Positions 36,818 through 46,226 are shown, numbered from the stretch's first letter. The stretch: DNA of 64,000 nt from Novosphingobium sp. (GCA_017744735.1 JAGIAR010000012.1:38691-102690), one strand, 5' to 3'. Notes: generated by a model not told the origin, from the sequence alone. Program-made: numbers and translations.

Positions 36818-37194
36818 TGCCGATCGACGCGACCCTGCCCTATGACGACCAGAACGTCTTCGCGAAGATCCTGCGCGGGGAGATCCCGAACCGCACCGTC
36901 TACGAAGACGAATGGGCGCTCGCATTCCACGACATCGCCCCGGCCGCGCCGGTGCATGTGCTGGTGATCCCCAAGGGCGCCTATGTCGGCTGGGACGATT
37001 TCTCGGCCCAGGCGGGCGCGGAGGAGATCGCCGGCTTCGTGCGCGCGGTCGGCCATGTCGCGCGCACCCTCGGGCTGGTCGAGCCGGGCTATCGCCTGCT
37101 CGCCAATCTCGGGCGCAACGGCGGGCAGGAAGTGCCGCATCTCCATGTCCACCTGTTCGGCGGCGGGCCGCTCGGGCCCATGCTGTCGCGCTAA
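36817..37194 (+). CDS. HIT (histidine triad) nucleotide-binding protein
   Basis: The protein has 125 residues. The HINT-type triad is P-H-L-H-V-H-L-F near the C-terminus, with upstream F-A-K-I-L-R-G-E-I-P-N and F-H-D-I-A-P-A-A-P-V-H-V-L-V-I-P-K-G. HINT proteins hydrolyse nucleotide phosphoramidates. The start overlaps hisE by one base, so the two are cotranscribed; the hisE-HIT neighbourhood is common in alphaproteobacteria. Confidence 0.95.
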   Translation: MPIDATLPYDDQNVFAKILRGEIPNRTVYEDEWALAFHDIAPAAPVHVLVIPKGAYVGWDDFSAQAGAEEIAGFVRAVGHVARTLGLVEPGYRLLANLGRNGGQEVPHLHVHLFGGGPLGPMLSR

Positions 37195-37291
37195 TGGCTC
37201 GGCCCGTCTCTCCGTCCGCGGTTCCCGATCGGGTGTAAAAAAGCCGTTCTTGCCGAGCGACTCGGCGAAAGGCTAAAGCCTGCCGTCAACC

Positions 37292-37747
37292 ATGACGACG
37301 CAGATCGAACCGCACTCCGGCCGCTTCGACGGGCCCCGTCATCTCTTCGCCGTGCGCGTCTATTACGAGGATACGGACCTGTCGGGCATCGTCTATCACG
37401 CCAACTACCTGCGCTGGTTCGAGCGCGCGCGGTCGGACATGCTGCGCCTGCTCGGGATCGACCAGCGCGCGGCGCTTGAGGCGGGCGAGGGGTTCTACAC
37501 CGTCGCCGGCCTGACCCTGCGCTTCGCCGGGCCCGCACGGCTCGACGACGCGGTGACGATCGAAAGCTCCGCGCTCGATATCGGCGCCGCCAGCGTCACC
37601 CTGCGCCAGCGTGCGTTAAGGGAGGATGCGCTTCTTGCCGAGGCCGACATCCGCGTCGGCTTCGTTTCGCCCGACGGCCGCCCGCGCCGCCAGCCCCAGG
37701 CATGGCGCGAGGCCTTTTCCCATCTCAAAGCCGAAAGCATTGCATGA
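37292..37747 (+). CDS. ybgC: YbgC-type acyl-CoA thioesterase
   Basis: The protein has 151 residues with a hotdog fold of the 4-hydroxybenzoyl-CoA-thioesterase type. The catalytic loop is Y-Y-E-D-T-D-L-S-G-I-V-Y-H-A-N-Y-L-R-W-F-E-R-A-R. It is the first gene of the Tol-Pal operon, as in E. coli, and overlaps tolQ by ATGA. YbgC hydrolyses acyl-CoAs and is associated with phospholipid metabolism at the membrane. Confidence 0.95.
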   Translation: MTTQIEPHSGRFDGPRHLFAVRVYYEDTDLSGIVYHANYLRWFERARSDMLRLLGIDQRAALEAGEGFYTVAGLTLRFAGPARLDDAVTIESSALDIGAASVTLRQRALREDALLAEADIRVGFVSPDGRPRRQPQAWREAFSHLKAESIA

Positions 37748-38450
37748 CCGACCTTTCCCTCCTTGCCGCGGCCGCCGCCGAAACCCCCACTCGGCTCGAT
37801 CCGATCAAGCTGTTCCTCGATGCCGATATCGTGGTGCAGGTGGTGATGGCCGGGCTGTTGGCCGCGAGCGTGTGGGCCTGGACGATCATCGTCTCGTTCC
37901 GCATCCGGATCGGCGCGCTGCGGCGGCGCTGCGCCGATTTCGAAAGCGAATTCTTCCAGCTCGACAATCCCGACGCGCTGCTGGGCGAACGCCGCCGCGC
38001 CGCGATCCCCTCGGCCGCGATCGCCGCGGCGGGCCTGGGTGAGTTCCGCAAGTCGGCCGCGCTGCGCAGCGGCGACCGGGAGGGTGCGCGTCAGCGCATC
38101 GCGACGGCGATGGACAGCCAGGTTGCTGCGGAAGCGGACGATCTCGGCGCGCGGCTGAACTTCCTCGCCACGGTGGGCGCGGTCGCGCCCTTCGTCGGCC
38201 TGTTCGGCACGGTGTGGGGAATCATGAACAGCTTCTTCGACATCGGCCAGCAGCAGAACTCGTCGCTCGCGGTGGTCGCGCCGGGCATCTCGGAGGCGCT
38301 GTTCGCCACGGCGATCGGCCTGTTCGCCGCAATTCCGGCCGTGATCGCCTACAACCGCTACAGCAACCGGGTGAACCTGTTCGAATCCCGCCTGCAGCGT
38401 TTCGCCGACCGCTATCATTCGCAGCTCAGCCGCGACCTGGAGAAGAACTG

Positions 38451-38451
<1 letters not shown>
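37744..38451 (+). CDS. tolQ: Tol-Pal proton channel subunit TolQ
   Basis: The protein has 235 residues. Three transmembrane segments are visible (about 33-53, 142-162 and 178-198) with the ExbB/TolQ signatures L-N-F-L-A-T-V-G-A-V-A-P-F-V-G-L-F-G-T-V and G-I-S-E-A-L-F-A-T-A-I-G-L. TolQ and TolR form the inner-membrane proton channel that drives outer-membrane constriction at division. It overlaps both neighbours (ybgC and tolR). Confidence 0.97.
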
Positions 38452-38906
<455 letters not shown>

Positions 38907-38916
38907 CGATCCGGCG

Positions 38917-39750
38917 ATGAGCACCGCGGTCCTCACCCCTGCGCGCAACGGCATCGGATTGCGCCGCGACGAGACGGTCGGGCTGATCGTGGCGGGGGTC
39001 GCGCATGTCGCGATCATCGCCGCGCTGGCGATCAACGCCTTGCGCGCGCCGCCGGCGATCCCGCCGCCGGAACGGGTGACGGTCAATCTCAGCGAGGATG
39101 TCGGGCTCGAGGCCAGCGCGGCGCAGGTCGCGCCGGAAGGCAAGGCCTCGGTCGCCGATCGGATCGGCGAGGAGCCGACCCCGCCCAAGCCGGTGCCGCA
39201 GCCCAAGGCGGAGCAGCCCAAGCCGGCCCCGCCGAAGCCCGCTCCACCCAAACCGGTGCCCAAGGCGGCCGCCAAGCCGGTGGTCTCGCCCCGAACCTCG
39301 GCGGTCGCACCGCGGCCCGCCCCGCCCAAGCCGGTGCCGAAGGCCCCCGGCGCGAGCCGGATCGGCAGCGATTTCCTCGACGGCAAGGGCAGCAAGGCCG
39401 ATGCCGACGCGCCGGTCGCCGCCTCACAGATCGGCGCCGCGGACCGCGCCTCGCTGGTGCAGGCGGTGGCACGCCAGCTCAAGCGCTACTGGCGCCAGCC
39501 CTCGGGCGTGGACGTAGACAAGCTTTCGACCGTGATCGAATGGGAGTTGAACGACGACGGCACGCTCAAGGGCGCCCCGCGCTTCATCAGCCAGACCGGC
39601 CAGACCGACAGCAACAAGCCGCAGCAGGGGCTGCACCGCGATGCCGCGATCCGCGCGATCCGCCAGGCCGCACCGTTCGACCTTCCGCCGAAATTCTACA
39701 ACGGCTGGAAGAAGCTCAGATTCACTTTCGACTGGAATTTGAATTCATGA
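38917..39750 (+). CDS. tolA: Tol-Pal energy-transducing protein TolA
   Basis: The protein has 277 residues. One N-terminal transmembrane helix (about 22-42), then a proline/lysine/alanine-rich rigid arm (about 85-160, repeated P-P-K-P and P-K-P-A units), and a C-terminal TonB/TolA-type domain (L-V-Q-A-V-A-R-Q-L-K-R-Y-W-R-Q-P ... R-F-T-F-D-W). The arm is polyproline rather than the alanine-helix of E. coli TolA, as usual in sphingomonads. It overlaps tolB by ATGA. Confidence 0.93.
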   Translation: MSTAVLTPARNGIGLRRDETVGLIVAGVAHVAIIAALAINALRAPPAIPPPERVTVNLSEDVGLEASAAQVAPEGKASVADRIGEEPTPPKPVPQPKAEQPKPAPPKPAPPKPVPKAAAKPVVSPRTSAVAPRPAPPKPVPKAPGASRIGSDFLDGKGSKADADAPVAASQIGAADRASLVQAVARQLKRYWRQPSGVDVDKLSTVIEWELNDDGTLKGAPRFISQTGQTDSNKPQQGLHRDAAIRAIRQAAPFDLPPKFYNGWKKLRFTFDWNLNS

Positions 39751-41144
39751 CATTGCTCAAGCATCTCGCGCCGCTGCTGATCGCCTTCGTACCGGCGGCG
39801 GGCTTCGCGCAGGAACAGCAGGTGGTGGCGCCGCCGCCCGGGGCGCAGGGAGCGCCCGCCCAGGCCGACGACGAAGGCGTGCTGGTCGGCACCGTGACCG
39901 GCGAGGGCGCGTGGCAGGATCTCGGCATCGCGATCCCGGCCTTCGCCACCAATGCCGACGTGGCGACCCCGGCGAACACCGGAGGCACCGCCGCGCTCGG
40001 GCGCGAGCTCGCGCGGGTGATCACCGCCGATCTCAAGAACAACGGGTTGTTCAAGCCGGTCGGGCCCGACAGCCTGCCCAAGCCGAGCTTCGCCGAGATC
40101 ACCGCGCCGGCCTGGGGATCGTGGACCTCGCGCAGCGCCGAGATGCTGGTGCAGGGCTATGTCCGCGCCAACGGCGACGGGCAACTCACGGTCGGCTGCT
40201 ATCTCTACGACGTGCAGCTCAAGAACGAGCTGATCCGCCAGGGCTGGGTGGTCCAGCCGTCCGACTGGCGCCGCGCGGCGCACAAATGCGCGGACCTGGT
40301 CTATTCGAAGCTCTCGGGCGAAAGCCCGTTCTTCGACAGCAAGATCGCCTATATCGCCGAGACCGGGCCGAAGAACCACCGGATCAAGCGGCTCGCGATC
40401 ATGGATTCGGACGGCGCGAACCACCGCTTCATCACCAATGGCGGCGCGACCGCGCTGACCCCGCGTTATTCGCCCGACTACAAGTCGATCGTCTACCTCA
40501 GCTACATCAACGGCAATCCGCGGATCTACGTCTACGACATCGGCACGGGCAAGCAGCGGATCGTGACCCAGAGCAGCAACCCGACCTTCGCCCCGCGCTG
40601 GTCGCCCGACGGGCGCTGGATCCTCTATTCGATGGCGGTCGGCGGCAACACCGACATTTACCGCGTCTCCGCCCAGGGCGGGCAGAGCACCCGGCTGACC
40701 GACAATCCGGGGATCGACGTCGGTGGATCCTATTCGCCCGACGGCAGCAAGATCGTGTTCGAAAGCGATCGCTCGGGCACGCAGCAGGTCTATGTGATGA
40801 ATGCCGACGGGTCGAACCAGAAACGGATCAGCTTCTTCGCGGGCCGCGCGGCGACCCCCGAATGGAGTCCGCGCGGGGACCAGATCGCCTTCACCCACAT
40901 CGTCGGCGATTTCCGCATCGCGGTGATGACCCCCGACGGCAGGAACGTGCGCGACCTGACCAACAGCTGGCAGGACGAGGCGCCGACCTGGGCGCCCAAC
41001 GGCCGCATCATCCAGTTCTTCCGCACCACCCGCAATTCGGGCGACACGGCGCTGTGGCAGGTCGATCTGACCGGCCGCAACGAACGCCGGCTGCCGACCC
41101 CGGTGGGCGCTTCCGACCCCGCCTGGGGACCGGTTTTGCCTTGA
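39747..41144 (+). CDS. tolB: Tol-Pal periplasmic beta-propeller TolB
   Basis: The protein has 465 residues. A signal peptide ends at A-G-F-A-Q; an N-terminal alpha/beta domain precedes a six-bladed propeller with repeated blade motifs such as P-R-Y-S-P-D-Y-K, P-R-W-S-P-D-G-R-W, G-S-Y-S-P-D-G-S-K and P-E-W-S-P-R-G. TolB links TolA to Pal in the periplasm. The N-terminal region is extended by a Gln/Pro-rich stretch after the signal peptide. Confidence 0.97.
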   Translation: MTLLKHLAPLLIAFVPAAGFAQEQQVVAPPPGAQGAPAQADDEGVLVGTVTGEGAWQDLGIAIPAFATNADVATPANTGGTAALGRELARVITADLKNNGLFKPVGPDSLPKPSFAEITAPAWGSWTSRSAEMLVQGYVRANGDGQLTVGCYLYDVQLKNELIRQGWVVQPSDWRRAAHKCADLVYSKLSGESPFFDSKIAYIAETGPKNHRIKRLAIMDSDGANHRFITNGGATALTPRYSPDYKSIVYLSYINGNPRIYVYDIGTGKQRIVTQSSNPTFAPRWSPDGRWILYSMAVGGNTDIYRVSAQGGQSTRLTDNPGIDVGGSYSPDGSKIVFESDRSGTQQVYVMNADGSNQKRISFFAGRAATPEWSPRGDQIAFTHIVGDFRIAVMTPDGRNVRDLTNSWQDEAPTWAPNGRIIQFFRTTRNSGDTALWQVDLTGRNERRLPTPVGASDPAWGPVLP

Positions 41145-41206
41145 GTGTGTTACAGTAAGGAATCCCCATTACCCCCCACTTGTTGTCCATCTGGAAGGAG
41201 AGAAGG

Positions 41207-41740
41207 ATGAAAAGGTCAGTTTCCGCCCTCGCCGTCACCACCATGCTCGCCGGTGCGCTCGCGCTCGGCGCGTGCTCGAAGAAGGCCCAGGTTGCAGATG
41301 AGTTGCCGCCGCAGCCGGCGACCGTCGCCGACAACGGCCCGCCTCCCGGCCCCGGCCCGGTCGATACGGTGATCCCGGGCAGCAACGCCGATTTCCTCGC
41401 GCAGATGAACGGCCGCAACGTGATCTATTTCGATACCGACAAATACGATATCGACGCGACCGACGCCGCGGCGCTTCGCACCCAGGCCGAATGGCTCCGC
41501 CGCTATCCCACCAAGCGCGCGACCATCGAAGGCCACTGCGACGAACGCGGCACGCGCGACTATAATATCGCGCTGGGCGAGCGCCGCGCCAATTCGGCCA
41601 AGAACTATCTGGTCAGCGTGGGGATCGACGCCTCGCGCCTGACCACGGTCAGCTACGGCAAGGAACGTCCGGTGGCATTGGGCTCGAACGAGGCCGCCTG
41701 GGCGCAGAACCGCCGCGCGGCGACGATCACGATCGACTGA
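41207..41740 (+). CDS. pal: peptidoglycan-associated lipoprotein Pal
   Basis: The protein has 177 residues. The lipobox is A-L-G-A-C23; after a proline-rich linker the OmpA-like domain shows V-I-Y-F-D-T-D-K-Y-D-I-D, E-G-H-C-D-E-R-G-T-R-D-Y-N and R-R-A-A-T-I-T. It anchors the outer membrane to peptidoglycan. AAGGAG precedes ATG 41207. The operon ends here: the usual cpoB/ybgF gene does not follow; a small divergent-strand gene abuts instead. Confidence 0.96.
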   Translation: MKRSVSALAVTTMLAGALALGACSKKAQVADELPPQPATVADNGPPPGPGPVDTVIPGSNADFLAQMNGRNVIYFDTDKYDIDATDAAALRTQAEWLRRYPTKRATIEGHCDERGTRDYNIALGERRANSAKNYLVSVGIDASRLTTVSYGKERPVALGSNEAAWAQNRRAATITID

Positions 41741-41917
41741 TCAGTCGGCGATCAGCGGCAGCTTCGGTTGCGGCAGCAGGGCGGGCGCTTCGGCATAGGC
41801 CGGGGCGCCCGTCAGCCTGTGGTGCGCGGCCGCGGCGCCGCCCGTGGCGGCGAACAGGGCCACCGCCAAGGTGGCGACGACCGAAAATCCCGCGGAAATG
41901 GCAAGCTGACGACTCAT
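41741..41917 (-). CDS. small exported or single-helix protein (58 aa)
   Basis: This short frame starts with ATG at 41915-41917, preceded by a strong CTAAGGAG, and ends with TGA at 41741-41743, directly abutting the pal stop on the opposite strand. It encodes M-S-R-Q-L-A-I-S-A-G-F-S-V-V-A-T-L-A-V-A then an [11 protein letters not shown] region and a short proline-rich tail ending K-L-P-L-I-A-D. This looks like a signal peptide or anchor plus a small periplasmic tail. I do not recognise a family. Confidence 0.6.
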   Translation of the reverse strand: MSRQLAISAGFSVVATLAVALFAATGGAAAAHHRLTGAPAYAEAPALLPQPKLPLIAD

Positions 41918-42059
41918 CACGCAAACTCCTTAGCCGGCTAAATAGTCTCGATCCGCTATTTTGCAATGCAGCATGATGTCGCGAATTGTCGCGTCCCTGC
42001 GGGTGGCGCGAGCGGCCCGGAACGCCTAGATTGGAAGCGATGACCTTCAGGAATCACCT

Positions 42060-42593
42060 GTGAGCAGGCCCCGGCGTTCGAACGACTGGGGCTTCCCCCG
42101 CTGGCGCGGCTACGGCTCGGCGAGCGAGGCGGCGACCGTGCGCATCTGCGACCGGCACCTGTGCGACGAGCCGGGCAACTGCCCCGCGCCCAAATCGCCC
42201 AACAGCCCCGACCGCTGGTATTTCTGCGAAAAACACGCCGCCGAATACAACTCGAAATGGGACTATTTCGAAGGGCTCGACAAGGAAGAGGCCGAGGCAC
42301 GTGCCCAGTCCGAGGAGCGCGCCAATGCAGGCTACGCGGAATCGCAGCACTATGGCTGGGCCGGCTCGGGCGATGGCAGCCGCAGCCGCGACGAGGTCCG
42401 CGCGCTGGAACTGTTCGGCCTCACCGCCGATGCCGATTTCGACGCGGTGAAGAAGGCCTGGCGCGCCAAGGCCAAGGAAGTCCACCCCGACGTCAAGCCG
42501 GGGGATGCCGAGGCAGCCAAGGCCTTCCAGGCCTACAGCCTGGCCTACGAGGTCCTGCGCGCGGCCGAGGAGCGGCGCGAGTGGAAGGGCTGA
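42060..42593 (+). CDS. J-domain protein with N-terminal cysteine region
   Basis: The protein has 177 residues. The C-terminal ~65 residues are a DnaJ domain: A-L-E-L-F-G-L-T-A-D-A-D-F-D-A-V-K-K-A-W-R, K-E-V-H-P-D-V (intact HPD) and F-Q-A-Y-S-L-A-Y-E-V-L. The N-terminal half holds conserved cysteines (I-C-D-R-H-L-C-D-E-P-G-N-C, Y-F-C-E-K-H-A) that could bind zinc. This J-domain type is common in sphingomonads as a co-chaperone of unknown client. GTG start at 42060 follows AGGA. Confidence 0.85.
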   Translation: MSRPRRSNDWGFPRWRGYGSASEAATVRICDRHLCDEPGNCPAPKSPNSPDRWYFCEKHAAEYNSKWDYFEGLDKEEAEARAQSEERANAGYAESQHYGWAGSGDGSRSRDEVRALELFGLTADADFDAVKKAWRAKAKEVHPDVKPGDAEAAKAFQAYSLAYEVLRAAEERREWKG

Positions 42594-42605
42594 GACCGGC
42601 CCCGG

Positions 42606-43844
42606 TCAGTCCAGCTCGTCGCGCTTTTCGGGGCCGAAGGAAATCCACGCGACCAGCACCAGCGCGGTGACCAGGGTGACGCTCGCCAGCGCGAGGCCGT
42701 AGTTGCCGCCGTGGCTCTCGGCGATCCCCGCCTGCAGCGGCGAGACGCGCGAGGCGATCAGGTTGCCCAGCTGGTAGACCAGCCCGGGGAACATCGCGCG
42801 GATCGCGGGGGGCGAAAGCTCGTTGAGATAGGCGGGAATGTTCGCCCAGGCGCCCTGCACCGAAAGGCCGATCAGGAAGGCGCCGAAGCCCAGCGGCACC
42901 AGCCCGCTCGAATAGGCCCATAGCGGGATCACCGGCAGCACGATCACGCTCGCCAGCGCCAGCGTGCGCCGCCGGCCGAGCTTTTCCGAGAGCGTCCCGA
43001 AGCCGAGCGAGCCGATGATCGAGCCGATGTTGAGCACGATCGCCAGCGTGCCGGTGGTGTGGGTGTCGAAGCCGTGCTGCTTCTGCAGGAAGGTCGGGTA
43101 GAGATCCTGCGTCCCGTGGCTGAGGAAGTTCATCCCGGTCATCAGCACCACCAGATAGAGCGCGAGCTTCCAGTGCCGGCCGAGCACCGCGAGCACACCC
43201 TCGCGCGGCCCCCCTTGCCGGATGTGGGCATGGCGCGCGGTGAAGCTGGGGCTTTCCTCGACATGCGCGCGGACGAACAGCACGAACAGCGCCGGCACGA
43301 TCCCGATGAAGAACATCGCGCGCCAGCCTACCAGGTCGAAGAACAGGAAATAGACCAGGCTCGCGACGAGGTAGCCGGTCGAATAGCCGGCCTGCAGCAG
43401 GCCCGAGACCGGGCCGCGGATCCGCGCCGGGACGGTCTCCATCACCAGGCTGGCGCCGAGCCCCCATTCGCCGCCCATCGCGAAGCCGAACAGCGCGCGG
43501 ATCACCAGCAGCTGGCCGAGCGAGCCGACCACGCCCGACAGGCCCGAGAGCAGCGAGAAGGCGGCGATCACCACCATCAGCACCGGGCGGCGCCCGAAGC
43601 GATCGCCGAGCCAGCCGAACACCAGCGCGCCGAGCGGCCGCGCGGCCAGGGTCAGGAACAGCGCCTCCGAGACGTCCTCGATCCCGGTGCCGAATTCCTG
43701 GCTGATCGCCTTGAGCATGAAGACCATCAGGAAATAGTCGAAGGCGTCGAGCGTCCAGCCGAGATAGCTGGCCCAGATCGCGGTCTTCTGCGGCTTGGTC
43801 AGGCTGCGGTATTCGCCGATCAGCCCGGTGCTTGCTGCGCTCAT
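42606..43844 (-). CDS. MFS transporter, sugar/organic-acid:H+ symporter type
   Basis: The protein has 412 residues with twelve hydrophobic segments. Major-facilitator signatures are F-G-W-L-G-D-R-F-G-R-R-P-V-L in loop 2-3 and S-E-K-L-G-R-R-R-T in loop 8-9; G-W-T-L-D-A-F-D-Y-F at helix 1 is typical of the NanT/JEN/MHS branch, which carries sialate, lactate or aromatic acids. The substrate cannot be told. ATG 43844 is chosen at M-S-A-A-S-T. It follows hemF on the same strand after about 70 bp. Confidence 0.88.
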   Translation of the reverse strand: MSAASTGLIGEYRSLTKPQKTAIWASYLGWTLDAFDYFLMVFMLKAISQEFGTGIEDVSEALFLTLAARPLGALVFGWLGDRFGRRPVLMVVIAAFSLLSGLSGVVGSLGQLLVIRALFGFAMGGEWGLGASLVMETVPARIRGPVSGLLQAGYSTGYLVASLVYFLFFDLVGWRAMFFIGIVPALFVLFVRAHVEESPSFTARHAHIRQGGPREGVLAVLGRHWKLALYLVVLMTGMNFLSHGTQDLYPTFLQKQHGFDTHTTGTLAIVLNIGSIIGSLGFGTLSEKLGRRRTLALASVIVLPVIPLWAYSSGLVPLGFGAFLIGLSVQGAWANIPAYLNELSPPAIRAMFPGLVYQLGNLIASRVSPLQAGIAESHGGNYGLALASVTLVTALVLVAWISFGPEKRDELD

Positions 43845-43913
43845 TCCTCGATCCCCTGCTGGCTCGCGCGGCAACCTAGCGGTTCGCGGTGCGGGCGCAA
43901 GGCGGGCGGGCGA

Positions 43914-44777
43914 TCAGCTCCACTTCACTTCCGGAGGCAGGCTCATCAGGATCGCGTCGATGTTTCCGCCGGTCCTGAGGCCGAACAATGTCCCGCGGTC
44001 GTAGACCAGGTTGAACTCGACGTAGCGCCCGCGCCATTCGAGCTGCGCCTGCTTCTCGGCCTCGCTGAAGTCCTGGCCCATGCGCCGGCGCACGATCGCC
44101 GGGAACACGTCGAGGAACGCCTGGCCGACATCGCGGGTGAAGGCGAAATTGCGTTCCCACTCGGACTCGTCCGCGCATTCGAGATGGTCGTAGAAGATTC
44201 CGCCGACCCCGCGCGCGACATTGCGGTGGGGAATGAAGAAGTAGTCGTCGGCCCACTTCCTGAACTTCTCGTAATAGGTCGGGTTGTGCGCCGCGCAGGC
44301 CGCGCGGAACGCGGCGTGGAAAGCCTCGGTATCCTCGGCATAGGGGATCGGCGGGTTGAGGTCCGCCCCGCCGCCGAACCACGCCTTGCTGGTGGTGAGG
44401 AAGCGGGTGTTCATGTGCACCGCGGGCACGTGCGGGTTGGCCATGTGCGCGACCAGGCTGATCCCGGTGGCGGTGAAACCGGGGTTCTCCTCGCCCGCGC
44501 CGTGGATCGTGCGCGCGAAATCGGGGGCAAACCTGCCCGAGACCGTCGAGACGTTGACCCCGACCTTCTCGAACACCTTGCCCTTCATCACCCCGCGCAC
44601 GCCGCCGCCGCCTTCCCCGGAATCGTCGGCCTCGGTGGCGCGGTCCCACGGGATGTATTCGAAGCTCGCATCGCTCCCGGCTTCGCGCTCGATGCTCTCG
44701 AAGGCGGCGCAGATCCGGTCGCGCAGGCTTTCGAACCAGGCGCGGGCGTCCGCAGTTTGCTGTGTCCAGTCGGTCAT
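43914..44777 (-). CDS. hemF: oxygen-dependent coproporphyrinogen III oxidase HemF
   Basis: The protein has 287 residues, full length. It decarboxylates coproporphyrinogen III to protoporphyrinogen IX using O2. Family blocks: G-G-G-G-V-R-G-V-M-K-G-K-V-F-E-K-V-G-V-N, F-G-G-G-A-D-L-N-P-P-I-P-Y, D-Y-F-F-I-P-H-R and R-G-R-Y-V-E-F-N-L-V-Y-D-R-G-T-L-F-G-L. ATG 44777 begins at M-T-D-W; upstream in-frame sequence is only the antisense of pdeM. Aerobic haem synthesis is implied. Confidence 0.97.
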   Translation of the reverse strand: MTDWTQQTADARAWFESLRDRICAAFESIEREAGSDASFEYIPWDRATEADDSGEGGGGVRGVMKGKVFEKVGVNVSTVSGRFAPDFARTIHGAGEENPGFTATGISLVAHMANPHVPAVHMNTRFLTTSKAWFGGGADLNPPIPYAEDTEAFHAAFRAACAAHNPTYYEKFRKWADDYFFIPHRNVARGVGGIFYDHLECADESEWERNFAFTRDVGQAFLDVFPAIVRRRMGQDFSEAEKQAQLEWRGRYVEFNLVYDRGTLFGLRTGGNIDAILMSLPPEVKWS

Positions 44778-44836
44778 CGCAGCTCTCCAATCGCATCGCC
44801 CTTGCCAAAGCCTCGGCCGCACGGCAAGGGATGGCC

Positions 44837-45568
44837 ATGGTTCCCGTTTCGTTCGCTTTCGACTTCGCCGGCCGGGAATTGGCGGTGGCCGGCGGCCGGG
44901 CGCTCTACTGGCCGGCCGAGCGGGCGCTGCTGGTGGCGGACCTCCATCTCGAGAAGGCGAGCTTCTATGCCCGCCACGGCCAGATGCTGCCGCCCTACGA
45001 CAGCCGCGAGACGCTGGAACGGGTGGCCGAAGCGATCCGCGCAACCGGCGCGCGGCGGGTGTTCACCCTGGGGGACAATTTTCACGATGCGGGCGGGGCC
45101 GCCCGGCTGGAACCGCACGCCGCGGGCATGCTCGATGCGCTGACCCGCGCGACCGACTGGGTGTGGATCACCGGGAATCACGACCGGGGGCAGGGCGCCG
45201 ATGCCCGCGGCGCGCCGGGCGGGACGATCGTGGAAGAGCTCGAAGTCGGCGGCATGATCCTGCGCCACCACGCGCAGCGCGGCGAGGCGCGGCCCGAGCT
45301 GTCGGGCCATTTCCATCCGCAGTTGAAGCTGGTCGCGCGCGGCCGCCCGATCCGCCGCCCTTGCGTCGTGGTCAGTTCGACCCCACATGGGGAGGGTCCG
45401 AAGACCGGCGTCAAACTGATCATGCCGGCCTTCGGTGCGCTCACCGGCGGGATGGATGCGGCCGATCCGGCGATCCTTTCCGCGATGCAGCCCGCCAGCG
45501 CGATCGACGCAGTGGTGCCCACCAGGGCGAAGCTGCTGCAATTCCCGCTCTGGCGCGCGGCGGCCTGA
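44837..45568 (+). CDS. pdeM: ligase-associated metallophosphoesterase PdeM
   Basis: The protein has 243 residues. Calcineurin-like metal motifs are L-L-V-A-D-L-H-L-E-K, L-G-D-N-F-H-D, I-T-G-N-H-D and S-G-H-F-H-P-Q. The family is the DNA-damage-response-associated PdeM, normally next to Lhr helicase and LigD-type ligase genes; none are adjacent here. ATG 44837 is favoured over 44831 since AAGGG is then 6 nt away. It is divergent from hemF. Confidence 0.9.
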   Translation: MVPVSFAFDFAGRELAVAGGRALYWPAERALLVADLHLEKASFYARHGQMLPPYDSRETLERVAEAIRATGARRVFTLGDNFHDAGGAARLEPHAAGMLDALTRATDWVWITGNHDRGQGADARGAPGGTIVEELEVGGMILRHHAQRGEARPELSGHFHPQLKLVARGRPIRRPCVVVSSTPHGEGPKTGVKLIMPAFGALTGGMDAADPAILSAMQPASAIDAVVPTRAKLLQFPLWRAAA

Positions 45569-45660
45569 AGTCTATCGCCGCAAGCCCCTTTCGCTTGCCG
45601 GAGATTCCCCCTAAGACCGCCGCTTCGAAAACCACGGCAACAGTCACAGGAGACTGCACG

Positions 45661-46203
45661 ATATCCCGTCCACCCCGGCGCATGCTTGCGCCCCCCGTCA
45701 AGAGCGGGCCCCGCTTCGACAACATGATCCAGTCCGAGAAAGTTCGCGTCATCGACGAGAATGGCGAGAATCTCGGCGTGATGTATACCAACGAAGCGAT
45801 CGAACAGGCCAATGACATCGGCCTGAACCTGGTCGAAGTCTCGCCCAACGCCGATCCGCCGGTCGTCAAGTTCCTCGATGTGGGCAAGTACCGCTACGAG
45901 GCGCAGAAGAAGGCGAATGCCGCGCGCAAGACGCAGAAGACGCAGGACATCAAAGAGATCAAGATGCGTCCGAACATCGACACGCACGATTACGACGTGA
46001 AGATGAAGAACGTGGTCAAGTTCATCGGCGAGGGCGACAAGGTGAAGCTCACCCTGCGCTTCCGCGGCCGCGAAATGAGCCACCAGGAACTCGGGATGAA
46101 CCTGCTCAAGCGGGTGCAGGACGATGTGGCCGAGATCGCCAAGGTCGAAGCCTATCCGCGGCTCGAAGGCCGCCAGATGCTGATGGTGCTGGCGCCCAAG
46201 TAA
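45661..46203 (+). CDS. infC: translation initiation factor IF-3
   Basis: The protein has 180 residues. The N-terminal domain contains V-R-V-I-D-E-N-G-E-N-L-G-V-M and the linker K-Y-R-Y-E-A-Q-K-K; the C-terminal domain ends R-Q-M-L-M-V-L-A-P-K. The start is probably the rare ATA at 45661: AGGAG (45648-45652) is exactly 8 nt upstream, and the next in-frame ATG (45682) has no Shine-Dalgarno. IF-3 genes typically use rare starts so that IF-3 represses its own translation. Starting at ATG 45682 would remove seven residues. Confidence 0.95.
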   Translation: MSRPPRRMLAPPVKSGPRFDNMIQSEKVRVIDENGENLGVMYTNEAIEQANDIGLNLVEVSPNADPPVVKFLDVGKYRYEAQKKANAARKTQKTQDIKEIKMRPNIDTHDYDVKMKNVVKFIGEGDKVKLTLRFRGREMSHQELGMNLLKRVQDDVAEIAKVEAYPRLEGRQMLMVLAPK

Positions 46204-46226
46204 GGCGCCGGCGCCCTCCGGCGCCC

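Noticed and set aside
37230..37275. Short GCCGAG/CTCGGC hairpin before ybgC as a terminator
   Set aside because: The 6-bp stem lacks a following T-tract on the plus strand; the poly-A run before it is weak support only for the opposite strand, where no gene ends.
43059..45143. 694-codon plus-strand frame across the MFS and hemF genes
   Set aside because: Antisense to two clearly identified genes; no conserved motif.
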